64,000 bases of DNA, from assembly GCF_015326965.1 (NCBI RefSeq), contig NZ_CP017659.1, positions 1,984,001 through 2,048,000 of the forward strand. Reading direction: 5' to 3'. The stretch is from Paenibacillus sp. JZ16. Lineage in GTDB: Bacteria; Bacillota; Bacilli; Paenibacillales; Paenibacillaceae. Below, in pieces: positions 53,792 through 63,204 of the stretch; position 1 is the stretch's first letter, and each line of letters opens with the position of its first letter. A program made the translations under genes and the position numbers. The notes beneath the pieces are model-generated. The model was not told the DNA's origin, ran no database searches, and saw only the letters and a program-made list of their open reading frames with translations.

Positions 53792-54703
53792 TTATTTATT
53801 TATAAAAGCCATAATCTCTTCCTTGGACGGTATAGAGGCTTGTGCGCCTGGCCGGGTTACCGTCAGTGCAGCCGCTGCAGTTGCAAACTGAAGGGCCTCT
53901 TCCGTCTCCTGTCCCTCCGTGCAAGCCGCCGCATAAGCACCGATGAAGGTATCTCCTGCCGCAGTGGTATCCACGGGTGTGACACGGAAAGCCGGAACGG
54001 TGAAACGCTCACCTTTGGCATTCCCATAGAAGCAGCCCTGCTCACCAAGGGTGATAATCACGTTGGAGGTGCCTCTGCCGATGATCGACGCTGCCGCTGC
54101 ATCCGCTGTAGCAGCGTCCTCCACCTTCAGGCCGCTCACCACTTCCGCTTCGGTCTCGTTCACAATTAATGTATCGATCAGCGGCAGCACGTCATGAGGG
54201 ACCTCTCGCGCAGGCGCCGGATTCAGCCAGACGCGAACGCCTGCCTTGTTGGCCGAATGGATAACGTACTGCGTCGTCTGCCACGGAATTTCATTCTGCA
54301 GCAGCACGGCATATACTCCATCCCATTTCACCACTGCCGCTACGTCTTCTTCAGTCAACTGCCCATTGGCTCCTTCCGACAGCACAATATAATTCTCGCC
54401 TTCCTCGTTGACCGTGATGATCGCCATCCCCGAGGTGCCTGTCTTGGAGAGGACGGAAGTAACGCCAACGCCTCGTTCCTCCAAAGAAGCAACCAGGGTC
54501 TTCCCAAATGGATCAAGACCAACCGCGCCGACCATGGCACAATCCGCACCTGCCGAGGATGCCGCCACCGCCTGATTCGCCCCTTTCCCCCCAGGAAAAA
54601 AAGAGGTGCCTCTGCTATGAATCGTTTCCCCGGGCCGAGGGAACTGCCCTACAGTACTCACAACATCCATATTAATGCTGCCAATGACAACCAGCTTGCG
54701 CAA
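53792..54703 (-). CDS. rbsK: Ribokinase (PfkB family)
   Basis: Phosphorylates ribose to ribose 5-phosphate with ATP. The 303 residues contain VIGSINMDVVSTVGQFPRPG (7-26), the first PfkB signature around GGKGANQAVAASSAGAD (38-54), and the second signature DTTAAGDTFIGAYA with the catalytic Asp near 249. TTG at 54703 was chosen because AAGGGAG lies 9-10 bases upstream; a longer frame runs into the preceding gene. It is the last gene of the operon. Its pairing with ADP-ribosylglycohydrolases suggests that ribose, or a similar pentose, is released by them. Confidence 0.88.
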   Translation of the reverse strand: MRKLVVIGSINMDVVSTVGQFPRPGETIHSRGTSFFPGGKGANQAVAASSAGADCAMVGAVGLDPFGKTLVASLEERGVGVTSVLSKTGTSGMAIITVNEEGENYIVLSEGANGQLTEEDVAAVVKWDGVYAVLLQNEIPWQTTQYVIHSANKAGVRVWLNPAPAREVPHDVLPLIDTLIVNETEAEVVSGLKVEDAATADAAAASIIGRGTSNVIITLGEQGCFYGNAKGERFTVPAFRVTPVDTTAAGDTFIGAYAAACTEGQETEEALQFATAAAALTVTRPGAQASIPSKEEIMAFINK

Positions 54704-54725
54704 AGATAATCCGCTCCCTTCTCTC

Positions 54726-56846
54726 TTATACCGACTTCGGCTCTGATGTACGAACACGAACATCCTTGATCTCATTCTCGCCGTCATCCAAGCAGCCAAA
54801 GCCGAACATGCCATGTCCATAAGCGGTTTCCTTGCATTCCAGCACATTCTCTCCATTAATATACAAGATGAACCGATCCTTCTCGGACACCAGCTTCAGG
54901 CGGTATTCTTGACCCAATGCCCAATCGTATCTTGCAGTAATCAGACGCTTGATCCCGAAATCCTGTTTGATAAACGATACGGAATTGGGCCCGTCGAACC
55001 CGGCCAGATAATGACGCATGACGCCCTGCGCTCTTGTAATCAGACAATGGCTGGTGCCGGATATCGGTTTGATGGTCGCTTCAATCTCCATATCTTCAGC
55101 ATAGTAATTGCCGGAATAGGACGAGGTATCTCCTTGTGATGTACAATGCATCGTTCCATCACGCAGCTCCCATGTTCCTCGATGATGCGAGAATGGCGTG
55201 ATCGAAGCGAATTCTTTGGCTTGCTTGGCAAAATCGATCGTATAATCCGCAGCTCCCGTGATGCGGAATTGCCCGACGAACAAACTTCCGATGGCACGAT
55301 TCAATAGCGGCGACGGGCTCTCGAGTATCCAGCCGATCTCATCAATCATGGCACCTTCCGTATCCGGAATGACGAATTGAACAGCGTTCCACTCTCCGCA
55401 CACGGGAGTAAACGCAGCCATACGCACGTCCTCCTGCGTATAGGTATTGCGTACATACGGAGTCAAGGTAATTGGTTCGCCTTCCCACTGATCCACATAA
55501 ATGTGGGCGGATACGGTCTGCCCGCTGTAGGCCAGAGGGGCAAAGGTCGGCTTATATTTCTCATCGTTAAACTCCGCCCGGCGATAGAACGGTTTATAGT
55601 AGATCTTGCTGCTGTCCCCTTCCACCAGTCTGTCAAAAACCACTTCCAGCGATCCTCTGCTATCATAAACATGTTTCGTCGAATGGCGAACGACCGGCGT
55701 TTTGAAGGCATGGCTCGTCCGGAATCCATGCGTAGACCCCGGCAGGTCGAAATCGAAATACACCTCGCCCTGCCTCACCCGACGTGCCAGCTCTTCAGGT
55801 GCTTTCTCTCCGTTGAGGCGATAGCCAAGCAGTGCAAGCTCTTTGGCGAATGTCGGAAAATCCACCAAATTCAAATAGCCAGACACGCTGGAAGCCACGA
55901 TGAAGTCATTGATCGGCTTGCGGTAATGTTCGGGAATACCCGCCAGACCTCTGTAAACACCGAGGATCGTTCCCACGTTGCCTGCATTGCAATCGGTGTC
56001 CCAGCCGCACATCGACGCGATCTCAACCGTGCGCGCATAATCTCCCTCGCCATACAGAAGGGCAAGCACGCACACACCCGCATTCGGGATAATATGGCAT
56101 ACGCCCGTATATTTATCGTATCCCCAATGGTCCTCCAAGTACTGGCGGCAAGCGCGGAAATCCGAGGGCTCCTCCAGGTGGAAGTCCATGACGGCGTGGA
56201 CCACGCGCGCATAGGTGGAATCATCCGGAATCATGCGCAGGCCTTCCGCAATAATCTCATCCATGGACGAAGCATCAAAGGCTTTGGCGATGCAAGCAGC
56301 CATGAAGCGGGCACCATACAGCCCGTTGCCGTCGTGGGAGACGCTGGCCGCTTTTTCCGCGTAATCCGCTGCTTTCTCCGCCTGACCCGGGAAAAGCAGG
56401 CCCCAGGAATCGATGAAGATCTGGCCGCCGATCTGCTCCGCCATCTCCGTGCCGTTGACCTCGATCGAGCCCGACCGAGGCGCCGGAATGCCTTTGCGCA
56501 GATTCACATAGGCGCGGTGCTCGGTGCTGATATCCTCACCGCCCCACCAGAACATGCCGATCCCTTCCCTTGCGTAATTAAGCCATGCTTTGCCCACATC
56601 CTCCGGCTCAAGCTCACGATCTGTCGCATCGTCATAGAGCGCGCGGATAAAGAAAACCGGACCGTTGGCGTCATCGTCGGCGGCAAAGGTTGTATACGGC
56701 TTCACGTAATCCCGTATATCGCCGTAGACGTCCCGAATGCGTTCATACGTCCAAGCCACCGGTTCGATGGGAGCACCGAGCCTTATGCCAATGTTCATGC
56801 CGATGAATCCCGCATATACCGTCTCTACATAATGTTTAGGTATCAT
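54726..56846 (-). CDS. ADP-ribosylglycohydrolase-family protein with C-terminal lectin-like region
   Basis: A 706-residue protein. Residues 1-350 form an ADP-ribosylglycohydrolase fold with GMNIGIRLGAP near 16 and the distal metal site GWDTDCNAGNVG near 282. The usual TDDT metal motif is changed to ADDDA at 56-60. From about 400 on are beta-rich sections unlike the hydrolase; the last 160 residues (TWELRDGTMHCTSQG, EIEATIKP, YRLKLVSEKDRFILYINGE) look like a concanavalin/LamG-type carbohydrate-binding domain. No signal peptide is seen. It sits between a second family member and ribokinase. Substrate unknown; a plain ribosyl glycoside is more likely than ADP-ribosyl-protein given the importer. 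Confidence 0.8.
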   Translation of the reverse strand: MIPKHYVETVYAGFIGMNIGIRLGAPIEPVAWTYERIRDVYGDIRDYVKPYTTFAADDDANGPVFFIRALYDDATDRELEPEDVGKAWLNYAREGIGMFWWGGEDISTEHRAYVNLRKGIPAPRSGSIEVNGTEMAEQIGGQIFIDSWGLLFPGQAEKAADYAEKAASVSHDGNGLYGARFMAACIAKAFDASSMDEIIAEGLRMIPDDSTYARVVHAVMDFHLEEPSDFRACRQYLEDHWGYDKYTGVCHIIPNAGVCVLALLYGEGDYARTVEIASMCGWDTDCNAGNVGTILGVYRGLAGIPEHYRKPINDFIVASSVSGYLNLVDFPTFAKELALLGYRLNGEKAPEELARRVRQGEVYFDFDLPGSTHGFRTSHAFKTPVVRHSTKHVYDSRGSLEVVFDRLVEGDSSKIYYKPFYRRAEFNDEKYKPTFAPLAYSGQTVSAHIYVDQWEGEPITLTPYVRNTYTQEDVRMAAFTPVCGEWNAVQFVIPDTEGAMIDEIGWILESPSPLLNRAIGSLFVGQFRITGAADYTIDFAKQAKEFASITPFSHHRGTWELRDGTMHCTSQGDTSSYSGNYYAEDMEIEATIKPISGTSHCLITRAQGVMRHYLAGFDGPNSVSFIKQDFGIKRLITARYDWALGQEYRLKLVSEKDRFILYINGENVLECKETAYGHGMFGFGCLDDGENEIKDVRVRTSEPKSV

Positions 56847-56907
56847 TTGCTCTCCCTCCTATTTTAAGCATTTTCTCTATCCGTTGTGGTTCTTATCGCT
56901 GTTAAAG

Positions 56908-58062
56908 CTAACGACTCACTATGACCTTCCGAGACTCATTGATGCGAATATCCTCCTCAATGATCTTCGAGGCTATGCCGCTGAACCGGTCGGCGATAGC
57001 GCACAGGTCCAAGCGGTTCACCTTATTCAGCTGCTTAATATCTTCCTTGCGGATAACCTCGCTGCCATACATGGCGCCCAGGATCACCCCGGCCATGACG
57101 CCGATCGAGTCGGTGTCACGTCCGGAGTTAACCCCGTCCAGAATCGAACGATAATAATCACCGTCATTGAGAACGATAAACGCCAGTGCCATCGGCAGCT
57201 CTTCAATTGACCATAGGCGGCTGGGTGTATAATGGTTGCTCGCGATGCCAACCTTGTCGATGTGGCGGCTCACGTCATCGCCCATCGGCGAATATTTAAG
57301 CATGATCGCTTGAAACACTTCGATCACTTTGTCCATGTCATCCCGCTGATGCCGCATTTCGCGGGCAGCTTGCGTCATTTCCACAATGGCGGCTTTCGTG
57401 CCGTCTTTCGCCAGGCTGATGGCAGTGTGGACAATTTCGTCCACACTCACCCCCGGCTCAAACGCCTTCGCCACGCAAGCGGCCAGAACGCCCGCGGCTT
57501 CCAGGCCGTAACTGCTCTGGTGACCCATCGCAAACAGGATGGCTTCATCATAAGCCGCCTTTGGATTGCCCGCATTGACGATCCCGATCGGGGCGATGTA
57601 CATCGCCGCCCCGCAGTTCACCATATTCCCGATGCCGCCTTCTCTCGGATCGCAGTTGGCCAGCACATGGCGCATGAAGATATATTTTTCCGGATAGAAC
57701 AACCGGTCAATGATCAACGTTTCCTCATTCAGCTCAGGGACAAACGTCTTGCGGAACGCGATCTCCTTCACGAATTCATTGCCCATATCATAGGCATCCA
57801 GATGCCTGCCCTCGGTAAGATACACGTTCATGAGCGCAATGGTCATCAGCGTATCGTCCGTGACAATGCCATCGCCTCTTACACGGCCAAGCCGAGCGTC
57901 GGGGGGCAGATCCATCTTATGCCATCTTGTCATGAGGGATTCCACGCGTCCGTACTTGGACTTGATCTCCCCGTACGTCAATTTCTCGATGGGAGCTCCC
58001 ATTGCGTCTCCGAGCGCGGTGGATATCACCACGCCCCTCACCCGGTCACGAAATGAAGTCAT
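56908..58062 (-). CDS. ADP-ribosylglycohydrolase-family protein
   Basis: A 384-residue single-domain member. The metal-binding motifs are intact: ALGDAMGAP (17-25), VTDDTLMT with Thr68-Asp-Asp-Thr71, and the C-terminal SGRDTDSIGVMAG near 320. The family cleaves N- or O-ribosyl bonds with two magnesium ions. AAGGAG lies 9 bases before the ATG. It follows the solute-binding protein gene by 13 bases, so it is cotranscribed with the importer and probably acts on the imported molecule inside the cell. Confidence 0.88.
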   Translation of the reverse strand: MTSFRDRVRGVVISTALGDAMGAPIEKLTYGEIKSKYGRVESLMTRWHKMDLPPDARLGRVRGDGIVTDDTLMTIALMNVYLTEGRHLDAYDMGNEFVKEIAFRKTFVPELNEETLIIDRLFYPEKYIFMRHVLANCDPREGGIGNMVNCGAAMYIAPIGIVNAGNPKAAYDEAILFAMGHQSSYGLEAAGVLAACVAKAFEPGVSVDEIVHTAISLAKDGTKAAIVEMTQAAREMRHQRDDMDKVIEVFQAIMLKYSPMGDDVSRHIDKVGIASNHYTPSRLWSIEELPMALAFIVLNDGDYYRSILDGVNSGRDTDSIGVMAGVILGAMYGSEVIRKEDIKQLNKVNRLDLCAIADRFSGIASKIIEEDIRINESRKVIVSR

Positions 58063-58075
58063 AGTTATAGGCTCC

Positions 58076-59575
58076 TTACTTGATGTTTTCGTTGGCGTAT
58101 TTCGTTATCTCTGCCCCGCCTGCAGCATTCCAGGCTTCAACGAATTGGTCGAATTGGGACAAGTCCTTCTTGCCTGTAATAAAATCCGTCGAATATTCCT
58201 TGTACAGATTGTTCATCGCGTCCCAGTTCGCAATGAATTGCTCAGGGATGATGAAATTATTGTCTTCCGTGTAGAATTCGCCAGCCATTTTCAACGATTC
58301 GGTTCCAGGCTCACCCAATAGCGGCGTTTTCAAAGGCGTTTCGGATTGGATCTCGGTCGGTTCCCAGAAACGCGCATACCATTCGCTGTAGTATTTCTCG
58401 TTCAGCTCGATTTCGCCGTCAACCACCTTGTAATGCTCCTCTTCGAAACCGAGGCGGTCCAGCATTTGCCCCTTCGGACTTGCAAGGTAATCGAATACCT
58501 TGAACGCTACGTCTTTATGCGGAGATTGCGAGGAGATCGCAAGTCCTCTGGATTCCTTCGTAACATCGGTGGCCCCGAAGCCTTGAGCCTCGCCTTTAGC
58601 AGGCGGGAGCACGATCAGATTGGCGTCATCTCCGCCGAGTTCCTGCATTCTTCCGTCATACAAATCGATGATTTTGCCGGCTGTGCCCGTAATAACGGCA
58701 GCCTCACCTTTATAGAAGGCGTCTTCCTTCGTATCCCACTGCTTCGTAATGAATTGCGGGTCCAGCAGCCCTTCCTTGTAGAGCTTGTTGTAGAACGTCA
58801 GCTTTTCTTTCTCCTTCTGGGAAACCTTGGAGTACTCATACGTTCCGTCTTCCTTCTTAAGCCAAGTCGTATCTAAACCGAAAGCCGTATTGAAAATAAA
58901 GTTAATCTCAGCAATATCGCCTGCTGCCGTCAGCGCATAGCTCGGCTTGCCTTCACCCGGCTTCTTCTCCACCAGTTCCTTGAAGAAGGCATAATAATTG
59001 TCGACGGTCGGGTTCTCCATCAGGGCCTTGGAGCTATCCATGGCATTAAACCAGTCGGCACGGATGACCGGGGTCTTCGGGGCGAGCGGTTTGATCCACA
59101 GCAGATACGGATAGCTTGCCATCCGCGTTTGGTTATGCGTCTCTATGATATCTTTAATGTAAGTGGATTTTTCAATGTAAGGCGTCAGATCCTCCAGCAG
59201 GCCTTGTTCGGCAATTTGCTGGTCGCCGCCCTGGAAGTAGATGATATCCGGAATGGTTCCGCCTAACAGCAGCAGATTCAGGTTCTCGGCATAACTGCCC
59301 TGTGCCAGATCAACAAGTTCGAATTTCACGTTCAATCCTTCGTCTTCGGCCAGGGATTTCTCCAAGGTCTCGAAGAATTTAACCGAAACAGGGTTCGCCG
59401 TTCCTTCATCCTTATACACGATCTTCAATGTAACGGGATCACCGCTCCCATCCGGCTGGGTAGTCCCGGGTTCGGTTTGGCCCGCTCCCGGCGTGTTTGA
59501 TTTCGATGTGCATGCCGACATGACCATAACCAGCATGGCAACGACGAGTAAAAGGCTTAATTTTTTCATGTTCAT
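58076..59575 (-). CDS. Extracellular solute-binding lipoprotein (LipO-like)
   Basis: ABC-importer binding protein of 499 residues. The signal peptide ends in MSAC with Cys22 lipidated, and a Thr/Gly/Pro linker follows. The large two-lobe body shows LKIVYKDEGTANPVSVKF, GTIPDIIYFQGGDQQIAEQG, and ATDVTKESRGLAIS. The length and partners match the LplA/YtcQ group of Bacillus and Paenibacillus. GGGGAG precedes the ATG at 59575; the ATG two codons later is equally possible. It works with the two permeases upstream and precedes two hydrolases. Confidence 0.9.
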   Translation of the reverse strand: MNMKKLSLLLVVAMLVMVMSACTSKSNTPGAGQTEPGTTQPDGSGDPVTLKIVYKDEGTANPVSVKFFETLEKSLAEDEGLNVKFELVDLAQGSYAENLNLLLLGGTIPDIIYFQGGDQQIAEQGLLEDLTPYIEKSTYIKDIIETHNQTRMASYPYLLWIKPLAPKTPVIRADWFNAMDSSKALMENPTVDNYYAFFKELVEKKPGEGKPSYALTAAGDIAEINFIFNTAFGLDTTWLKKEDGTYEYSKVSQKEKEKLTFYNKLYKEGLLDPQFITKQWDTKEDAFYKGEAAVITGTAGKIIDLYDGRMQELGGDDANLIVLPPAKGEAQGFGATDVTKESRGLAISSQSPHKDVAFKVFDYLASPKGQMLDRLGFEEEHYKVVDGEIELNEKYYSEWYARFWEPTEIQSETPLKTPLLGEPGTESLKMAGEFYTEDNNFIIPEQFIANWDAMNNLYKEYSTDFITGKKDLSQFDQFVEAWNAAGGAEITKYANENIK

Positions 59576-59640
59576 CTTTCTCCCCTTTTTATGAATTTGA
59601 ACATTCATGCCTTATAAATAAGCTGACTTCGCCTTCCCGC

Positions 59641-60513
59641 TTAATCCTTCACTCCGCCCTCCAGTTCGCCTTTGGCGTAATATTTCAAAATGAACGGATA
59701 TAGGAATAACAGCGGCACAATCGCAATCATGATCGTACCTGCCTGCAGGGAAGCAAAATCAAAGTTGATCGAGCTGTCGAACATGTTCTGGTTGCCGATC
59801 AGGGACGTATTGTCCTTGCGGACAACGAATTGTCTAAGCACGACCTGCAGCGGCCATTTGGTCGGGTCCGAAATGTAGAGCGTCGCTCTGAAATATTCAT
59901 TCCAGTGGTACACTCCGTAAAACAAGCCCAAGGTCGCCAGCCCCGGTTTGGACAGCGGCAGTATGATTCGGCTGTATAAGCGGAAATGACCTGCGCCATC
60001 GATTCGGGATGCCTCCAGAATCTCCTCCGGTATGTCCTGGATGAACCGCATGAGAATAAAGAGATAGTACACGTTGATCGCTTTGTACAGGATCAGTGAT
60101 GTTAGCGTATTCATCAGTCCGAGGTCCTTTACCAGCAGGTATTCTGGGATCATACCCGGCTCAAACACCATAATGACGATCAGAAAAAACAACACGACCT
60201 TTTTACCGATAAATTCGGTTCTGGCCAGCACGTACGCCGCCATGGAGGTTAGCAGCAGATTCAGGAATGTGCCTGCTACGGTAATCCATAAGGAATTCAG
60301 AATACTGCCTGTAATCAAGGGATTGGACATTAACAGTTGGTAATTGATTGTTGAGAATCCCTTCGGAAAGATGTCCAGTCCACCCATTAGATGGGCTTTG
60401 CCGGGATCGGTTAAGGACAGCGCCAGCAGATTCAGGAGAGGAACCAATACCATGAGCGTAAACACGAACAACATGAGATAAATGACGATTTTGGATATTT
60501 CCAGCCGTCTCAC
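59641..60513 (-). CDS. ABC transporter permease, LplC/YtcP type
   Basis: MalG-like inner-membrane subunit of 290 residues with six membrane segments. The EAA loop is EEILEASRIDGAGHFRLYSR and the C-terminus ends KYYAKGELEGGVKD, a signature of the LplC/YtcP group. A GTG start at 60513 follows AAAGGAGGG. It pairs with the LplB-type permease 15 bases upstream. No ATPase gene is present; a shared MsmX-type ATPase is expected. Confidence 0.92.
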   Translation of the reverse strand: MRRLEISKIVIYLMLFVFTLMVLVPLLNLLALSLTDPGKAHLMGGLDIFPKGFSTINYQLLMSNPLITGSILNSLWITVAGTFLNLLLTSMAAYVLARTEFIGKKVVLFFLIVIMVFEPGMIPEYLLVKDLGLMNTLTSLILYKAINVYYLFILMRFIQDIPEEILEASRIDGAGHFRLYSRIILPLSKPGLATLGLFYGVYHWNEYFRATLYISDPTKWPLQVVLRQFVVRKDNTSLIGNQNMFDSSINFDFASLQAGTIMIAIVPLLFLYPFILKYYAKGELEGGVKD

Positions 60514-60528
60514 CCTTAAATCCCTCCT

Positions 60529-61422
60529 TTACCAGACGCCCTTGCCCGAGAAGCGCTTCGATATGAAATGCGTGCCCAGGATGAGGATGATACCGATCAC
60601 GCCCTTGAACAGACTCGCTGCAGTTGCGTAGGCAAACTGTCCGTTCCCGATACCGATTCGGTACACATATGTGTCCAGAATATCCACCACACTAATGATG
60701 GAATCGTTCATAAAGTTAAACACCTGATCAAAACCAGCATTCATGAAGAAGCCCAGATTCAGAATGAAGACGGTTACAACTGTGCTGTATAAATGAGGAA
60801 GCGTAATGAACCTCATCTGCTGCAGCCGGGTCGCCCCGTCCATCTTGGCTGCTTCATACAATCCTGGGCTGATCTTCATGATGGCTGCCAGATAAATGAT
60901 CGAATCCCAGCCGGCGCTTCTCCAAATTTCGGAGAATACGAGCACCCAACGGATATGCTCCTTGCTGGTCATATAATCCACGGATGGCAGTTGAAAGAAA
61001 TTCGCTATCAGATTGACTCCGCCTTCGGCAGGGTTCAAGAGACTGATCCAGATTCCGGCAATGACGACCCAGGACAGGAAATGTGGCAGATAGACCACGG
61101 ATTGCACATATTTGCGGTATTTCGTGCTCCGAACTTCATTAATCAGAAGCGACAGCATGATCGGAATCGGGAACACGAATACGATTTTCATCAAGCTGAT
61201 GATAATGGTATTCTGCAGCACGCTTGTGAAGGCGGGCGAGCTGAACAGCGTTTTGAAGTGCTTCCACCCGACCCAGACATGATCCCCGAGAATCCGGTAA
61301 TCCTGAAAGGCGAGTTTCATGCCGTACAGCGGAATGATGTGAAAGATAAAAAAGTAGAGCAGAGGCAGCGACAGCATCGCGTACAGTACCCAATCCTGCC
61401 TTAATCGCCTTAATACCTTCAT
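60529..61422 (-). CDS. ABC transporter permease, LplB type
   Basis: MalF-like inner-membrane subunit of 297 residues. It has YAMLSLPLLYFFIFHIIPLYG at the N-terminus (key part PLLYFFIFHIIPLYGM), typical of the LplB/YteP group, and the EAA loop GLYEAAKMDGATRLQQMRFI. The C-terminus reads LGTHFISKRFSGKGVW. GGAGGAGGGG lies before the ATG. It starts 3 bases after the stop of the DUF4387 gene, so the importer and the DUF1446/DUF4387 pair form one transcript. Confidence 0.92.
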   Translation of the reverse strand: MKVLRRLRQDWVLYAMLSLPLLYFFIFHIIPLYGMKLAFQDYRILGDHVWVGWKHFKTLFSSPAFTSVLQNTIIISLMKIVFVFPIPIMLSLLINEVRSTKYRKYVQSVVYLPHFLSWVVIAGIWISLLNPAEGGVNLIANFFQLPSVDYMTSKEHIRWVLVFSEIWRSAGWDSIIYLAAIMKISPGLYEAAKMDGATRLQQMRFITLPHLYSTVVTVFILNLGFFMNAGFDQVFNFMNDSIISVVDILDTYVYRIGIGNGQFAYATAASLFKGVIGIILILGTHFISKRFSGKGVW

Positions 61423-61425
61423 GGC

Positions 61426-61752
61426 TTACCCCTCCTCCAGATGTTCAATGGATAGTTTCATGAGGGGAGCATGCTGCTGGGCACCGTACACGTCGCGATC
61501 GCCGACACTGCCCGACGATATGTCCCGCGACATCGTGATTTTGAAACCCAGCGCCTGGTCGAAAAATACCAAATGATGAATCTGCTCCTCCCGTATCTGA
61601 TACAGCTCGCATATCGTCCGTTTCGTAATGACGCCGGACTGTTTCACTCTGTCATACTGCTCCTTGGAATCAAACAACACGTCTAATGTAATTTCGAAGG
61701 GTCCCGAGTTTTTGCTTCGCAGCACTTTCGCTAAATCGCCGAGTTCTGTCAT
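61426..61752 (-). CDS. DUF4387-family protein
   Basis: A 108-residue protein of unknown function. LAKVLRSKNSGPFEITLDVLF and a central NTD-type core ending in TMSRDISSGSVGDRDVYGAQQHAPL are characteristic of DUF4387 (key part RDISSGSVGDRDVYGAQQ). This family is nearly always next to, or fused with, a DUF1446/AtuA-like protein, as here (13 bases apart). The pair may form one enzyme. GGAGGAT precedes the ATG. It is followed by the importer genes. Confidence 0.85.
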   Translation of the reverse strand: MTELGDLAKVLRSKNSGPFEITLDVLFDSKEQYDRVKQSGVITKRTICELYQIREEQIHHLVFFDQALGFKITMSRDISSGSVGDRDVYGAQQHAPLMKLSIEHLEEG

Positions 61753-61765
61753 GGTTTGATCCTCC

Positions 61766-63114
61766 TTATCGATGCTCTATACGAAAAGCATTATTTTTCA
61801 TTTCCATCAGGTGATAGACGGAGAACTCATACACAGGACCGAACTCGATATCGCTTGGCGCGAATGGAAATGCCAGATTGCCTGCTGTTGATTTCCGGCC
61901 TTCATAGCCATAATGCAGGAAGGTGGAGCGCACCGTCGCGCAGATGCTGTTCGCCAATTCCTGCGTCTTGGCCACCACTTCGAACATGACGCCGACCTCA
62001 TGTCCGGCAAAAGACTCAGGCTCCTTGCTTCCGAGAACACCATTCTTGCCGTAGTTGTAAAATTGGATCCGATAATCCGATTCCGGAATTTCCCGGTAAT
62101 ATTCGCGCGCCTGGTTGCGCACATATTCCTCAACCTCTTCCAGCTTCCCGATCAAGAGCGGATCCCGGATCCCGGCCACCACGAAGGTCCGATACGCTAC
62201 GCGTCTTGCTCCTTCCAGCTTGATGAAATATTTCTCCGCCGGAAGGAAACGGCTGCCCGTCACACGAACGATGCCTTTCTCCACTTCCTCGAAGCGGCAG
62301 TTCTCCAAATCGAGGGTAAAGCCGGGGCCGTGCAGAATAAACGGATGTTCCTTCTCATAAAAGGTATGGGCCGCAACACTGGTCGGGCTGCACGTCCGGC
62401 TCGGGTTAAGCGATTGAACGGTAAACGAATGGTCGCTGATCGTGCCAAGAATGCTGTCTTTGGTGGTTCCCGGTTCCGCGCACAATGCGCCGCATTCCAA
62501 TATTTTGCCCAGATGATAGGACAGCCCCGGGTCCTTGCCGTGATAGATCCCGATCGCCGCGAAAGGCGAAGGATCATACGCCCGGCCGCAGACGATGATG
62601 TCCACACCTTGTTGAAGCGCTTCCACAATAGGCTCGTGTCCCATCTGGGCAACGATGCTGTTGGTGGAGTCAATCAACTCACTGGTGAGCGGCGGAATAT
62701 TCGGACTTAGTGCCTTAATCCGCCCTTCTTCCTTCGCCTGATGGATTTCCTCCCGGGTGAAGTCGGCCCATATGACGGACACCTTGGCCTGAAGCCCCCG
62801 CTCATCCAAAATCTCATCAATGATATCCAGCGTCCAGTTCACATGGGTCCGTGCCCCGAGCCCCCGGCCGAGCCGATGATGATCGGAATTTTCCGGGGCA
62901 AACCGTTTGTGAGCATAATGTCCAGATCCTTCTTGACCGCCCGCTTGCTGACGATCGATACGCCGGCGCCCAGCTTGTGCGGTCCCCCATCCGTGGAGCC
63001 CGCATCAACGACGATGCCGTGCAGCTCGAACTCCAGTCCGTTCCGAAAGGATTGTTCAGGAAATCCATATCCCAGCATGCCGCAGGGTGATAGAATTCGA
63101 ATGTCTGTATTCAT
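61766..63114 (-). pseudogene. AtuA-like (DUF1446) protein, interrupted by a one-base frameshift
   Basis: Family named for acyclic terpene utilisation, but reaction unknown in most members. The gene starts at the ATG at 63114 (after AGAGAGGGA). The first frame runs through CGMLGYGFPEQSF and IIIGSAGGSG, then turns to HGPM and a stop at 62839. The rest continues in the next frame from about 62855 (VNWTLDIIDE) to 61766. Adding one C to the runs CCCC (62854-62857) or CCCCC (62861-62865) would give one full protein of about 449 residues. A true mutation and a homopolymer sequencing error are both possible. Confidence 0.82.
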
Positions 63115-63158
63115 CTGCAGTCCCTCTCTACCAACATATTCACCCATGACCATTGGAT

Positions 63159-63175
63159 AATTGGATTATCCAATT
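63159..63175. promoter_or_regulatory. AATTGG-N5-CCAATT operator before the AtuA-like gene
   Basis: AATTGG-ATTAT-CCAATT is an exact inverted repeat, 45 bases upstream of the AtuA-like start and just after the GntR-type gene stop. The same motif precedes the regulator gene. Confidence 0.75.
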
Positions 63176-63204
63176 TGTGCTAAAAGGGGTGCCTTTCTCC
63201 CCTC

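Noticed and set aside
55377..56867. A 496-codon open frame on the plus strand
   Set aside because: It lies wholly opposite the lectin-fused ADP-ribosylglycohydrolase gene, has no ribosome-binding site or recognisable motif, and reflects the codon bias of the real gene.
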